This document shows, in pieces, positions 48,287 through 59,519 of a stretch of 64,000 bases of DNA. Position 1 is the stretch's first letter. Each line of letters begins with the position of its first letter. This stretch comes from Sipunculus nudus. Lineage: Eukaryota > Annelida > Sipuncula > Golfingiida > Sipunculidae. Made by a program: the position numbers and the translations under genes. The notes below the pieces were generated by a model. That model did no database searches and was not told where the DNA came from. It saw nothing but the letters and a program-made list of their open reading frames with translations. The stretch spans positions 45,410,401-45,474,400 of the forward strand of contig CM049317.1 of the NCBI GenBank assembly GCA_026874595.1, written 5' to 3'.

Positions 48287-48763
48287 ATGGACAGAGAAAC
48301 AGTCGACGAGGAGCGGCTATCAACGCGCCCCATGTGGATGCCCATGTCATTTCACGACAAAGGTTGTGTTTGCCGTTTCCCACACAACGTGCGCACGTGC
48401 CAACATGGTACCGTCTCCGTGTTCACCGGACTTTCCCGACAACAGCCGACAGTCTACGAACAGTGTTTCGTATCTCCCCGTATAGATCCGACTGACAGGT
48501 TAACTCTTGAGCAAAAATCGACGCATAACACGAAAGGGAAAACGCCAAATAAAATACCTCGAAAGAAACAATTATCTAAAGAAGAGTTTAAATATTGGAG
48601 TAACCAGTTAGCAAAAAAGCCAGTCAGTGTGAAAAAGCCATTTCTCATCTCTAATCAGCACTGGATCAGCCGTGGACATACCCAGCAGTGGCCATGGAAG
48701 GCGGGCATGGAGCGCCGGAAGTGGATGTCTACAGACGAGTATTCAATCTCACCAGACCTTTAA
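48287..48763 (+). CDS. Uncharacterised basic protein, 158 aa (coding last exon)
   Basis: I do not recognise this family. An acceptor (ttttatattacag) ends at 48281, five bases before ATG 48287, so I start there rather than at 48173, where the ORF opens inside the presumed intron. The product begins MDRETVDEERLSTRP. It has five cysteines in its first 90 residues (including KGCVCRFP, RTCQHG and EQCF), a lysine-rich middle (KGKTPNKIPRKKQLSKEEF), and a tryptophan-rich end (KYW, NQHWISRGHTQQWPWKAGME, RRKW), finishing DEYSISPDL. No signal peptide or membrane segment is visible. The exon is richer in GC and CpG than its surroundings and shows no repeats, supporting a real gene. At least one 5' non-coding exon must lie upstream. 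Strongest argument against: no homology can be checked here. Confidence 0.6.
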   Translation: MDRETVDEERLSTRPMWMPMSFHDKGCVCRFPHNVRTCQHGTVSVFTGLSRQQPTVYEQCFVSPRIDPTDRLTLEQKSTHNTKGKTPNKIPRKKQLSKEEFKYWSNQLAKKPVSVKKPFLISNQHWISRGHTQQWPWKAGMERRKWMSTDEYSISPDL

Positions 48764-49286
48764 GCTGATTCTGTACAGGCCCTGCCTCTCATCACGATCC
48801 ATACGATATAGCCACAGACACAAGTAAAGGCACAGAGAAACCCATTGATTCAATGAAACTCACATCACCATTGTACACATTACTGTGGATACTGCCGGAA
48901 CTTTAGCACTGTATTATATTTAAGTATTTAATTGGACTCTTCCTTTACAAAATATTTTGAATTTATTAGTTTTTTTGCCTCGTGGTGACTTTGACAGAAT
49001 AAGTCATTGCTCTCAAGTACTGAAGTTATATGCTCTCATATAACTATAGATATACGATTTACAAATGTTGAAAAAGTCGAATAATTTTGTACCGAGCCAG
49101 CTACTGGCTCCTGGCGAACTAGATCAGTCGGTACTAACGAGAGCTTGATCTGACCGAGCATAATAAGTTAAGAAGTCACTAAAACGGTGAATTATTTAAC
49201 TAATTAACGTTACCTGCGGGTAGACCGACGTCTATAATGGTATGTGGTCACATCCTACCGTTAAAGCACAAACAATTACACTCTAC

Positions 49287-49292
49287 AATAAA
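49287..49292 (+). promoter_or_regulatory. Poly(A) signal AATAAA, likely of the 48-kb gene
   Basis: First plus-strand AATAAA after the stop at 48763, about 525 nt downstream. Confidence 0.4.
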
Positions 49293-49981
49293 GCAACACA
49301 AATATTTGCCGGTTCCGTTTTTCGGGGATCATATTTTTTTTTTAAATGGACCAATATTTGTGTACAGTTCAGGAACGTAACCACATTTGTATTTTTCTTT
49401 AAAATAATGCAAAATTCTTGCAAAATTCGACCGATAATTTAGGAAAATCCATCACATCTTTTTTTTGTTCTACGAACAGTTGTAGCAAATAATTTGTGAG
49501 AAAACTTGCGTTTTTATGTTGGAATAATTCGAATTTTAACGACTCTATCATTTTGTTCCTTGTAAGAAGTAGCGGCACCGTGTGTCAAAGTCGTGATTAA
49601 CGCAGAGGCGAACTGGCAACCTCCACGCATTGTCAAGCTCTGTTGTGGCATAATTTGCGTGAATGCAGAGGCGAAACTGATAAAATAAGCGACAGATGGC
49701 GCTCTTGTCGGATAGTCTAGAATATTTTCTATTTATGCGTATATGTTTGAAGAAAGAAGTTTGAATGGAAAACTTCTTGTATGAACCTGTAACTGAATAA
49801 GGTTCCCCGGGATACACTGGGATAGCTGATTTATTGTTGACGTATACATGTTTCATTGATATCTATTCCACAAATATTTATCATTTATCTCATGTTAATC
49901 GTATTTAATATCCTGACATTAGCATTTCATCTCACATATTTATACAAAGTTTAATTCGTTTTTCTGTTACTTATTTACATC

Positions 49982-49982
<1 letters not shown>

Positions 49983-50031
<49 letters not shown>
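49983..50031. repeat. (TA)n microsatellite
   Basis: About 49 bp of TA. Confidence 0.95.
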
Positions 50032-50034
<3 letters not shown>

Positions 50035-50810
50035 TATGAATTACACTTTTTTCTTTTTTATTTTAATAAGTTAATATTGTACGTAATATGTAGAAATGTC
50101 ATACTAAACATCCAGGTCGATTTATCCTGGCAAAACAGTCCGTCCAACAGACAACCTGTTGTTTATGATACATTGGTAGTCAACGGCTTTGCATAAATTA
50201 TGTTTCATTGTAGTCTGTCAAGTACATGGTTTAATAAGATATATAAAATAACCCAAATTTAGGCAGAACTATATAACGATAAACATGTTCCCTGTACTCT
50301 ATACATAATGCGAATCTTTGTTTTGGAGTTAGGACTGGTGAAATGTGCATTGTTAATTGACACGACGGTTGTTCGTACAATTAAAGTTTAATGTATAGTT
50401 TTGTTTTCTTCCCCAGCATAAGTATGACATTGTTTGAATAATGTCGCAGACTATACCGTTATTAAGGCAGTAGCTATTATATCTCATAGCATATAATATA
50501 TCCAACATAAAACTAAGGGCGTGTTTTGGCACTTCGACTATAGTTTGGTTACAGGTTTTGTTACGACGAAAGGCGTTTTTTAGCGCTCCGATTCACGGCT
50601 TTGTTTAAACCAGTGGTCGTACCAAGCTGAACCCAGACAAGTTCATTAAGTAACAAATTTTGATTTTTACATTTGACATTTGAGACATATAGCTCCGGCC
50701 GTCCTACAGTTCTTAACAGGAAGAGTTGGTTTAAAATAGAAGCGACTATTGGCTTAAGGGTGGTTGTTTCTGCGCAGACAGAAGATGTTCTTTAAGGCCC
50801 TCATACAAAA

Positions 50811-50913
50811 TCAAAGTTCCGGGGCCTGTACATCTTTGGACTCAGCGTCTACAGAAGCATAAATGTAATTTTGCATCGAGTGCAACGCTGTCGCTTCATA
50901 GTCATTTTGCCTT
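50811..50913 (-). CDS. Weak candidate terminal exon
   Basis: A minus-strand acceptor-like tract (GTTTTCTGTTTCTTAAG) is followed by an open frame of about 33 residues (QNDYEATALHSMQNYIYASV..., ending VQAPEL) and a stop at 50811. Composition looks like a receptor cytoplasmic tail, but no partner exon or family can be named. It could be an alternative last exon of the class C GPCR upstream on the same strand, or chance. Confidence 0.2.
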
Positions 50914-50999
50914 AAGAAACAGAAAACCACAACAAACTTAACAGAGAAATCTAGATAAACCATCTCTTTGTTGGTTAAAATCAGTTGCATAGCTTTTTT

Positions 51000-52865
51000 C
51001 ATTTATTATATTTCAAGAAGTCCTCAATATATTGACAAGGATTTCGTCATCTCAGAGAAAAACACAGTACATCCACACCAAAATACATTTATATTCGTAC
51101 AGAAAATACATGTAGTGTTTATTTATTTATTACACAACATCCTGCAAGGCAGTCTTCATAAGAAACGCCATTCTAGTGATAGGCGATAATTACACGAGAC
51201 CATAATAAGCTGCATGACAGATCAATTAATGCTACAAAACATCACTGTGAATGAAATATTAAAACGGATGTACAGACGCAAAGCATATGTCCCGCTCAAT
51301 CACTGTAAGACATAATAACGTCCAATATGCTCAAACACGATAAACATATGGATATATGTTGACTTGCAGTTCTTCACACAGAGTACTAATCATACAAAAA
51401 TAATACAATATTTTATCACGAGACACGCATACATCACAGACCCATTAGTAAGAAACAGATATGAGAGTGAGCCAGAAATGAAGAACAAGTAAAGTATAAT
51501 ATTCAATGAAACACCGAAGTTATTTAATATTAAAGGCGACTACAGCAAAGCATTGACCACGCTCGGAGCTGTATGTATCAGGACATATATAATACTGAGG
51601 GTTCTACAAGGGTTTGATAAAGAACAAGGTCTGTTAGAAATGAACGATTATTAAATAATTCAGCGCGGGGTTCAGGATGACAGTATTTGTTACGCCATTG
51701 CAATGAAAGCGACACATTGCTGTCACTGAAATACAATAAAGCTACGTTAAATAGCGTATAAGCATACGCGAAAATCGATTATACGGAAACATTACTTATT
51801 TTAGCGCGTTTCGTTGGCGAACACGAATGGAGCACGTATATGAACGAAGTTTTCTAAATCTCTCAGGGTCGCGATTGAAGGCCATATTCACGATGGATTT
51901 TTAAAAATGTCGTTACAAAGGGAAGGCAGCCTTGTGCGAACAGCACGTGCTTTAAGCATAACGAACACTCAGTCTAGGCTGTGACGCTGTGCAGTGATAG
52001 TGATGTTGAGGGACTGGTAGAATTTATAAATAAAAATGTTCATACGATACCTCCTCATCGGGGTCTATAAAATAATCCCATTATCACGTGGTCACAAGAA
52101 CACTTACAAATGATTAATTAGCAACGCTCGGCAATCATCCATATCAATGGAAATGCGGGACAAGGATGGGAAGAAACTTAACACGTCTAGCTATGTTTTT
52201 TTTAAAATTTATTTTAAGATAATTACAGATTCAAACATGCCTTTAATTTAAGAAAACTCACTTTGCCAAAATATGGTTAATAGCTCAAATATGCTTTACA
52301 TACTGAAAGCAATATTCAAGGTTTGTAATTCTGCAGGAAAGGCTAGACATCGCGTATCGCATCGCCTACATAGAAATATACCATTTACATGAAACATTCG
52401 CGGGTCATGTTCGCGGGCACGTTTATGTTTGCTCAAGCGCTTATGGAAACGTAGTTTATGATAACCAGGACAGTGAGTCTAAATTAAATCAAACCGAGGC
52501 AAAATAGAATGGGGCCCAGGAAAGCATATATCGCCCCTTTTAATCGATTTACTCGCGTTTTCTTTACTGTGACCTACCAATACCAACGTCCCACCCTTAA
52601 CTGAAGGGTTTTCGCATTTACTGCGTAGTCCTGTGTCATCCATTGACATTCAGAATAAAAGTGAATCATATAGGCGATTTATCATCATTTGACACGTGAA
52701 AATACAACCTGCAAGTCCGGAAAATAGGCAAGTTCGACGACGACTGACACAAAGTCCTGATCTGCTGTCTCCAGGTCAAAGAATGACAGTATATCATATA
52801 TCTCACATAATCAGTTTAAGTTAATAATAATTTTAAATATAAGGCCGGATATATGACAATAAGGA

Positions 52866-52939
<74 letters not shown>

Positions 52940-53900
52940 ACGATATAAGGATTTTGATTTCGGTCCCAGCGATTGACATTTTGATCTAGCGGCTTACTTC
53001 ACAACTATGAATATTGGCATATTGAAACATGTACCACAGGTACTTAAAAACATTAGTATACATTCACATCACAGACTAGCATCAGAGCAAAATAATCAGG
53101 GTCCTCTAAACGATACATACACAGGTATGAAAATAATCAATGTGACTGCGTCTCTGAAATTATGAGTGGACTGATCATTATTCCGACACAGTCAATTGAA
53201 ATAGTTTTGGCCTGCACAGATGTACTTTTGCGTTAAAGTTTATTAGACCTTATACAGAGGGATAAATATTTACAAATATTTACTTAATGACTTTAGCGCC
53301 TCTCATTAAAATACAGTGGATTACTAAATGGGAGACTGCCAGTGTAAATGAAAATTGAGAGTGTACCTTTACAGAAACCATGGATGCCGTGCCATTTAAA
53401 TACGGGCTTGGTGGGCGTCAGCTTATGGTTTGATAATCTAGGGGTCCTCGGCCTGTTGAACCGAAATATCAAAATAAAATACCGTTAATATTTTTTTTTC
53501 AACTGTATTGCTACAATCAGGGGGCAGGGGCGAACTTTGCTAAAAATAAATATGTTAGCAGAAATCTAGATTCAGGAACACATTGATGGTAATACCGACA
53601 GCCCTTGATTTTAACATGTAGGCCAAATTGCCTTTTGAAACAATAAGGACATACAGCAGCAAATTTACAGCGGTTTCAAAGAACAGGGAAAAAGCAACAA
53701 TCTTTTCATACAAAATGCTAAAATTTTAGCAATATCCTGCTTGAAAAAAATATAGAATAGAATGAGATTTTCTCTCATGATCCGATGATATTAAATTTAG
53801 GACATAGTGAGCTTTCTAGCCCATGACTACCAGTTGTCTAAACCGAAACGGCACCGATGTACTTTTGAAAATATGGCAATCAAATTAGTTTCGCATTATT
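51000..53900. other. Intergenic, no gene recognised
   Basis: AT-rich, with one long (TA)n array. No other repeats or exons supported. Confidence 0.4.
52868..52936. repeat. (TA)n microsatellite
   Basis: About 69 bp of TA. Confidence 0.95.
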
Positions 53901-53932
53901 CCCCCCGAGTATTCAAAGAATGTATTCATTAA

Positions 53933-54467
53933 CTACATATTTCCCGTTTCCGGTTCCTGTATGGTGTCATGGTCAGTTACCTGTGGCGCTGGTTCTACCT
54001 GGGAGGAGTTTATCGTAGACTGAGTGACCTCGGTCGGTTGAAAGGTTAAGGACTGTTGATCGACCATGAAGAGAGCGTAAATTTTCGTGACATACATACA
54101 GAGCATTGTGATGTAGCCGTTCAGAACGAGACAGGACGTCATTAGCACCACCTGGTGGTAGGCACGGAAAGCAGTGAAATACGACGGCAAGAACACCATC
54201 CAGAGAAACATGGTCGTTGACACGGACACAAAGATGTACCAGGATTCGTTAAAATTCTCCGGCAGGCGGCGCGTCAAAAACCCATAGTAGGCACACAGAA
54301 GCAAAAGTAGAAGGTTGAATGACAGGGGTGGCAGGAGGGTCTCCAGGGGCAGGTGACACATCAGCTCCACGTGACGTTCCATCCGCTGGCGCATGCGCAG
54401 TCGTGGTTCTGGATATTGTACAAGCGTACTTGAGATAGTTATACCCACCTGTAAAATTAGCAAAACT
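53933..54467 (-). CDS. Class C (metabotropic-glutamate-like) GPCR, last exon
   Basis: C-terminal 177 residues of a class C receptor. The exon begins at acceptor GATTAACAG (ending 54468) and runs in phase 2 to TAG at 53933. In order: end of TM4 (VLLILQVGIT...YPEP), extracellular loop with ELMC (the loop-2 cysteine of this class), TM5 (LLPPLSFNLLLLLLCAYYGF), the hallmark intracellular loop TRRLPENFNES, TM6 (STTMFLWMVFLPSYF), TM7 (VLNGYITMLCMYVTKIYALF, matching the family's K-I/V-Y), then a short polar tail of about 45 residues. mGluRs have the same order, with PENFNEAK at the loop. A second acceptor (TTTTACAG) 20 bases further in would start at VGITIS; I prefer the first because the extra residues fit TM4. 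Exons for the ligand-binding domain and TM1-3 were not found to the right and may lie beyond the window. Confidence 0.78.
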
Positions 54468-54489
54468 CTGTTAATCAAAAGAGTATATT

Positions 54490-57400
54490 AAATGAAGTAA
54501 AACCTCGACAAACAAGCTATGACGACTACAGAATGAAACGATAATTTTATTGATCATTAAAGTTGTCGTCTGGAGGAATGTCTCTTTGTCGTATTCTCCA
54601 TCGTAAAACTAATAAAGTGCGCGTTATTTCGTGTTTATTACTCTTTGCCGATAAAAATACAGCAGCCATGCATGCCTGCATTACCAAAATACTGTATTGA
54701 AATGGTAACAGGAATTGCCCTTGTATCTACATGTCTTGGGCTGTTTGCGCCCCTCTCACGTTTGGATATGTTCCTTCCCCTGTGCATTGTGCCTGTGAAT
54801 ATCTTTCTCTTTATGGAAATTACTATAGGAAACGTGAAACCAAAATTTTACCATGGTAAAAATGCATTTTCTAATCATAAATCAACACTGAATACACTCA
54901 CAAACAGCTATTGGTAAAAGTGTGAAGTGTGACCTAAAATGGATCCTGTGGCAGCAGTCTGCATTGTTAGCTAAGGTGTGAACACGCGCTCCGGTGATTT
55001 AAGGAGAAAAAAAATAAAAAAGGCTAATAATGAGCATTCGGATCTATGGCTGCTTTGCCATAAATAGGATCTGCCTGTTTACAGGAAAATATCGGGAGAT
55101 ATAGGTCAGATATTTTTATTCAGCAGGGACTGGTTAAAGGTATGACAGGGTCTTACTAGTCTCAAAATTAGTTGTCGTGACATTTGCGCAGTTGGTTGTT
55201 CTGGGAAAATGTTCTCGGGAAATGAAACACGGAAGGCCCTGGTTCCTGTCATTACTAAAGAGAATAAAGGATAATAACTGTCAACGTAAAAAGCTTTCTG
55301 ACATAAAAAGGTATATGTGCCGGCTAGTCCCCTTTCCCGGTCTTTAGGCCTGTCACCATGGGTGACACATAAACAAAAGTGACAGACCACGTGACCCAAG
55401 CAGACGGAGCTTCGAAGATGTGTGTCGAGCAGAAACAGTCATCTAAATCTTTAATTATTAAAACAAACCTTGCATGCAAATCGATAATTTAAAATAGGCT
55501 TTCAGTTTTCTAAACGCACATACCAAGCAAGTTGCGATCAAGGTCAGAATTCGTCTTTACTCAGACATACCAAAATAACGCTAAGCAGATCGCATACCTC
55601 CGCCCATACGATACAGTCTAACTGAATCTGTTCTTTTATTCGGACGAGCACAAACATTAAATGGGTCCTCCCTGGCTTGTGTTTCACGCCTTCATTAAAT
55701 TTCGTAGAAATCGGATCATTATGTTTGTGTAATCCCGCTAACAGACAATCAAACCAACTAACCAACTAAGTAATGAATATGTTAACAAAGAAATTTCTTT
55801 TCGGAGGTGACACAGGATTAAGCATACCAGTGGTTACGTACTTACATGGTTAAGTAGATTACCATTCCCTTGACATTTGAAAAATTTCACAAGGGACAAT
55901 ATAATATGACATATGTTTATTTCTATTGATTTCCAATTGTCCTCTTTTCTGCATTTGCTCTTTTTTACATAGTAACAAATGAACAGAAAACAGTTCATGT
56001 TTGACCACTTGAATTTTTTTTTAATATTGCGTCAATTTATTTTCTAATCACAGTGCGAAAAATGATTTATATTGAATTAATCTACTGGAAGGCAAGTTCG
56101 GTTAAAATAAATAATATTAGTCCAAAAGTTCTCAGGCAAATAAAATAATCGGGAATTTCTAGTCATGGAGTCGCAATAAAACCACTTCCCCGTATTAGTT
56201 TGTAGATTTGACCAGTATATTGTTCTTCTGTTTTCTAATGTTTTAGGCGCCACAGACACTTAAATCCCTGTAAATCGGGTCTTAATGTATAGTTTGACGT
56301 GTCTGGCCATAGATTCAACGCACCTGGAGATAGTGATAATGATGTGACAGATCACAAACAGAAATAGAGACCAATTTCTTTAAGGGACATAATCAGGAGA
56401 AATATTATGCCAATTCTTTCAAACCATCAGTTAAGTTTTGCTTTATACGAAAGTATCACAGCAAAACTATCGCAGCAACCAACCTCAGTACCTCGCATAC
56501 GGCTGTTTAACACCTTGTTATGACCCGCTTGTTGGTAAACACAGTCCACGTTTGTATGTTTACCATAACAAGGCCGCGTGACCGGAGGTCTGATTGTGGG
56601 CCGAAAAACGCGGTGTTTCAGCTAATGGGAACATGTATTAGATTTTTTGGCCCAGTCGGTCAGGGCATCTCCAAGTGCTGTGGCTCCGCGGTGCGCACGG
56701 CCTGACGCGCTGTGTTAATGTTGACACCTGCGATCGCGCCCCGTCCACAGTTTTTAACAGTCGTTTACAGGGGTAAGAAAACTGTTCCAAGACAATATTT
56801 TTGCAGGTATAGATTTTTTAAAGCGAAGCATATATTTTTCTTGTTAATTCAACATGCTTTAAAGGTGATTGGGCCCCTTTAATCGATACTTCAAGAATTT
56901 ATCATCAGCTACTGGCTGCTGTAGAGTATATAAAAGTCTGAACGCTCAACATCCAAGTCTTACGCTTTCTCTGATTGGCTGATAGCTGTCCCCCTATAGG
57001 GGTGCACTTACAGGTCTACAACCAAACGGATAACTAAACAGCCATGATATGGATGCGTATCATAGAGAAACCACCAATCTTGCCGGCCTTGAGTTATTTT
57101 TTATATATATATAATTAACACGAGGGCGTTCACCTGTAAATCTTGAAGAAAATAATAGGTAAAAATGGCTTATTGAGAAAAGCATCCAGCTCACAGGCGT
57201 CTGACGTGTAAACCCGGAATTATACGGTAGTTTGAAATAAAAATGATGGATCCAGCTCGATTTATAGGGACCCAAGTGCCTTTGTACGCACTGACACTAA
57301 TGGATGTTACTTGATCTAGAGACAATCACATGGTCGTAAGATTCGGATTACACGGATATTACATTTATCTACCGGGAAATAAGTAGCAATTCTTAATGAT

Positions 57401-58205
57401 TGGGGCCATCTAGCCGCTTTACCTCTGGTATAGGGGACCCGTCTCCAGTTTATAAAGATTCAATACATATGAAGTAATATCTCGACTACCTGGAACACGT
57501 AATAACCAAACTCTGTATTCTATGGTACGCGAGCCTCCGCCACGTGGAGGCCCCGAGTTCTTATTTTGTGATGCTCCTCAACCCGTCTTTGCATTCACTT
57601 ATTCGGTCCAAACGGGGATGATCGCATACCTTCCTGGCGGAGGCAGGTATAATAATAGCTCATCATAAACCGAACGTACGAATTAAAAAAAAGATACGTT
57701 CACATATATTAATACATGTAAATGCTCTCAAAGGACACTCGTAGCACCAATGTATATTTATCACTGGTTTCGAATACTTGAAGAGAAAATGATTGAGTGC
57801 TTGTTATATGAACCGTCACATCATTACAAGGCCTCTGCGTCCTTTTTGCCCAGACACACAGACACCTTTGTGATTTAGAGCTGTGGATTTATCCTGGGGT
57901 GTCAGCTGTCAGATATGTCTCACCGATTCATCAGTATCTGACGTCATCTAGCCTGCTCCCGGAATCCTCTGTCTGTTTAATGTTTTAATGCAGTGTGAGC
58001 AAGAGATTTTCCTATCGATCATACGCTTTGAATTCTTTCAAGATACAGGTATACACTGTCCTAGCAGCGAATCACGAAGGCCATTAAAGATTTAAACCTA
58101 ACCGTTTGACAGATAAACCTGATGTTTCGGGAGCAAGGGGAACGTAGAATCAACCTTAGGTTAATTATTTTTATGGCAGTCTTCTACTCGATAAGAATCT
58201 GTAGG
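54490..58205. other. Intron or upstream region of the class C GPCR
   Basis: No exon supported. 55570-55745 and 57600-57650 carry a dispersed repeat recognisable by gcggaggtatgcgatc-type strings (minus strand). An imperfect inverted repeat (ccttgttatg ... ggtaaaca / tgtttaccataacaagg) spans 56513-56572. Confidence 0.4.
55570..55745 (-). repeat. Dispersed repeat with ggaggtatgcgat motif
   Basis: On the minus strand it reads from a ttgtctgttagcgggattac block through aatgaaggcgtgaaacac to gggcggaggtatgcgat. This order is common in dispersed repeats of many invertebrates. A fragment recurs at 57600-57650. Confidence 0.5.
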
Positions 58206-58207
58206 AG

Positions 58208-58210
<3 letters not shown>

Positions 58211-58245
<35 letters not shown>
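58211..58245. repeat. (AT)n microsatellite, left flank of the Tigger-like element
   Basis: About 35 bp of AT, ending in the TA target. Confidence 0.95.
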
Positions 58246-58248
<3 letters not shown>

Positions 58249-59461
58249 TGGAACCCCGCCTTGCGACCACCCCACAATTGCGACCAACACAATTACGACC
58301 ATTTTGCTTGGTCCCGAATTTTTTTTAGTTTATTTATGTTTAAAAATGACTCAAAATTACGACCACCCCTGAATTCAGAATTACGACCAGATTTCCTGGC
58401 CCCAGCGCTTATGCGACCCCGCTAATGCGACCACTGCCGAGAAGTACTGAAACAACATTTGTCACGAGTCAATGGCTGCGTCTTGTCACAGGCGCCTTAA
58501 AGAAAGATCAAAGCGGGTAACAAGGTTTCTTAACCCGAGTGTTCATCTGGTCCCGCATATCTTCCCGACTCGGTGTCTTCGCTGAGACTCGTTGAGGTGT
58601 AGGTTATAGATCAAAGAGGGTAACCATCAGCCTGATTACTTAATGAGCCGGTCTGACCTTGGGTCAGATGCTAATTCCCCCTCAGTGATCACCTGTATTA
58701 CAGCTACCCTAAGTGTGGGGTTGCGGGCTTAATATTTCAACTCATCACATATTGTTCGATCCTTATTGGTAAAATTAATGACCTAGTTAATCCTTAATGT
58801 GTTTATACCTTACTGACACTGAGTACTGAACAGTCAGTTAATGTAAAAATAAAGCTTGCATGGGAGGAAAATCCCTCACATTAACTTGCCTTTTCTGATA
58901 GATCATTGTCAGTTTATTTCTCTACTGGTTAAGTTTGCATTTAAATTGCTTGCTGTTAGGCAACCATGCCTCTGAAAGAGCTCTCCTTGAAGGAATAAGT
59001 GGCGTTAATCAAGGCGGCAACACCACGCGCAGTCAGCACCAAATGGCTCAGCAGTTTAGCGTCGGGAAAACTCAAGTGCACGCAATATATAGTAAAGCGG
59101 AAGGCTAAATATATGACAGCCACGTATTATGTTCAATATGCATTCAGTAGGTTGTAATCGTATCGCCTTAGTATCATTATTTGTTAATCATCAGTCACTA
59201 CGTATGTGTACAGGTATATTAATTTTCATCATGAATAAATATGTTCAGCTACACACACAAAAAACCTTCATAAAAAGGGTCCTTCGCTAAGTAAAATATT
59301 ATGTTATAATTCACATTAAAGATATGCAATAGATATACTCTGATACACATTAAATATCAGCGTGTTATATGCGACCACGGTAAGAGTTTCACAAATGCGA
59401 CCACCCCCAAATTACGACCACTTTGCTCAGTCCCCAGGGTGGTCGTAATTGTGGGGTTCCA

Positions 59462-59464
<3 letters not shown>
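58246..59464 (+). mobile_element. Tigger/pogo-like DNA transposon, decayed
   Basis: The left end CAGTGGAACCCCG and the right end CGGGGTTCCACTG-type (read inward CAGTGGAACCCCAC) form terminal inverted repeats of about 28 bp, with CGACCACC further in and several internal copies of tgcgaccac/acgacca. TA flanks both ends, the target of Tc1/mariner-class elements. Termini starting CAGT..AACC are typical of pogo/Tigger elements. 1219 bp long, with a broken transposase remnant inside. It splits an (AT)n array. Confidence 0.78.
58966..59108 (+). pseudogene. CENP-B-type helix-turn-helix remnant of a Tigger transposase
   Basis: Starts at ATG 58966 (MPLKELSLKE), then meets a stop at 58996, continues in frame as VALIKAA, and after a frame change reads QHQMAQQFSVGKTQVHAIYS. 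Together this follows the pattern of the CENP-B N-terminal HTH (SLKEKV-LIKAA, then Q-LA-FGVGKTQV--I). Stop and frameshift show it is dead; the catalytic DDE domain is absent, the element being an internal-deletion copy. Confidence 0.65.

Positions 59465-59505
<41 letters not shown>
59465..59505. repeat. (TA)n microsatellite, right flank of the Tigger-like element
   Basis: About 41 bp of TA. Confidence 0.95.
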
Positions 59506-59513
<8 letters not shown>

Positions 59514-59519
59514 CTGCAT

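Noticed and set aside
54645-54917. 90-codon hydrophobic plus-strand ORF
   Set aside because: No splice signals, no family pattern, and upstream of the class C exon on the other strand; probably chance.
55845-55900. Possible upstream exon of the class C GPCR (donor GTAAGT at about 55848)
   Set aside because: Good donor but no acceptor and no resemblance to class C receptor sequence.
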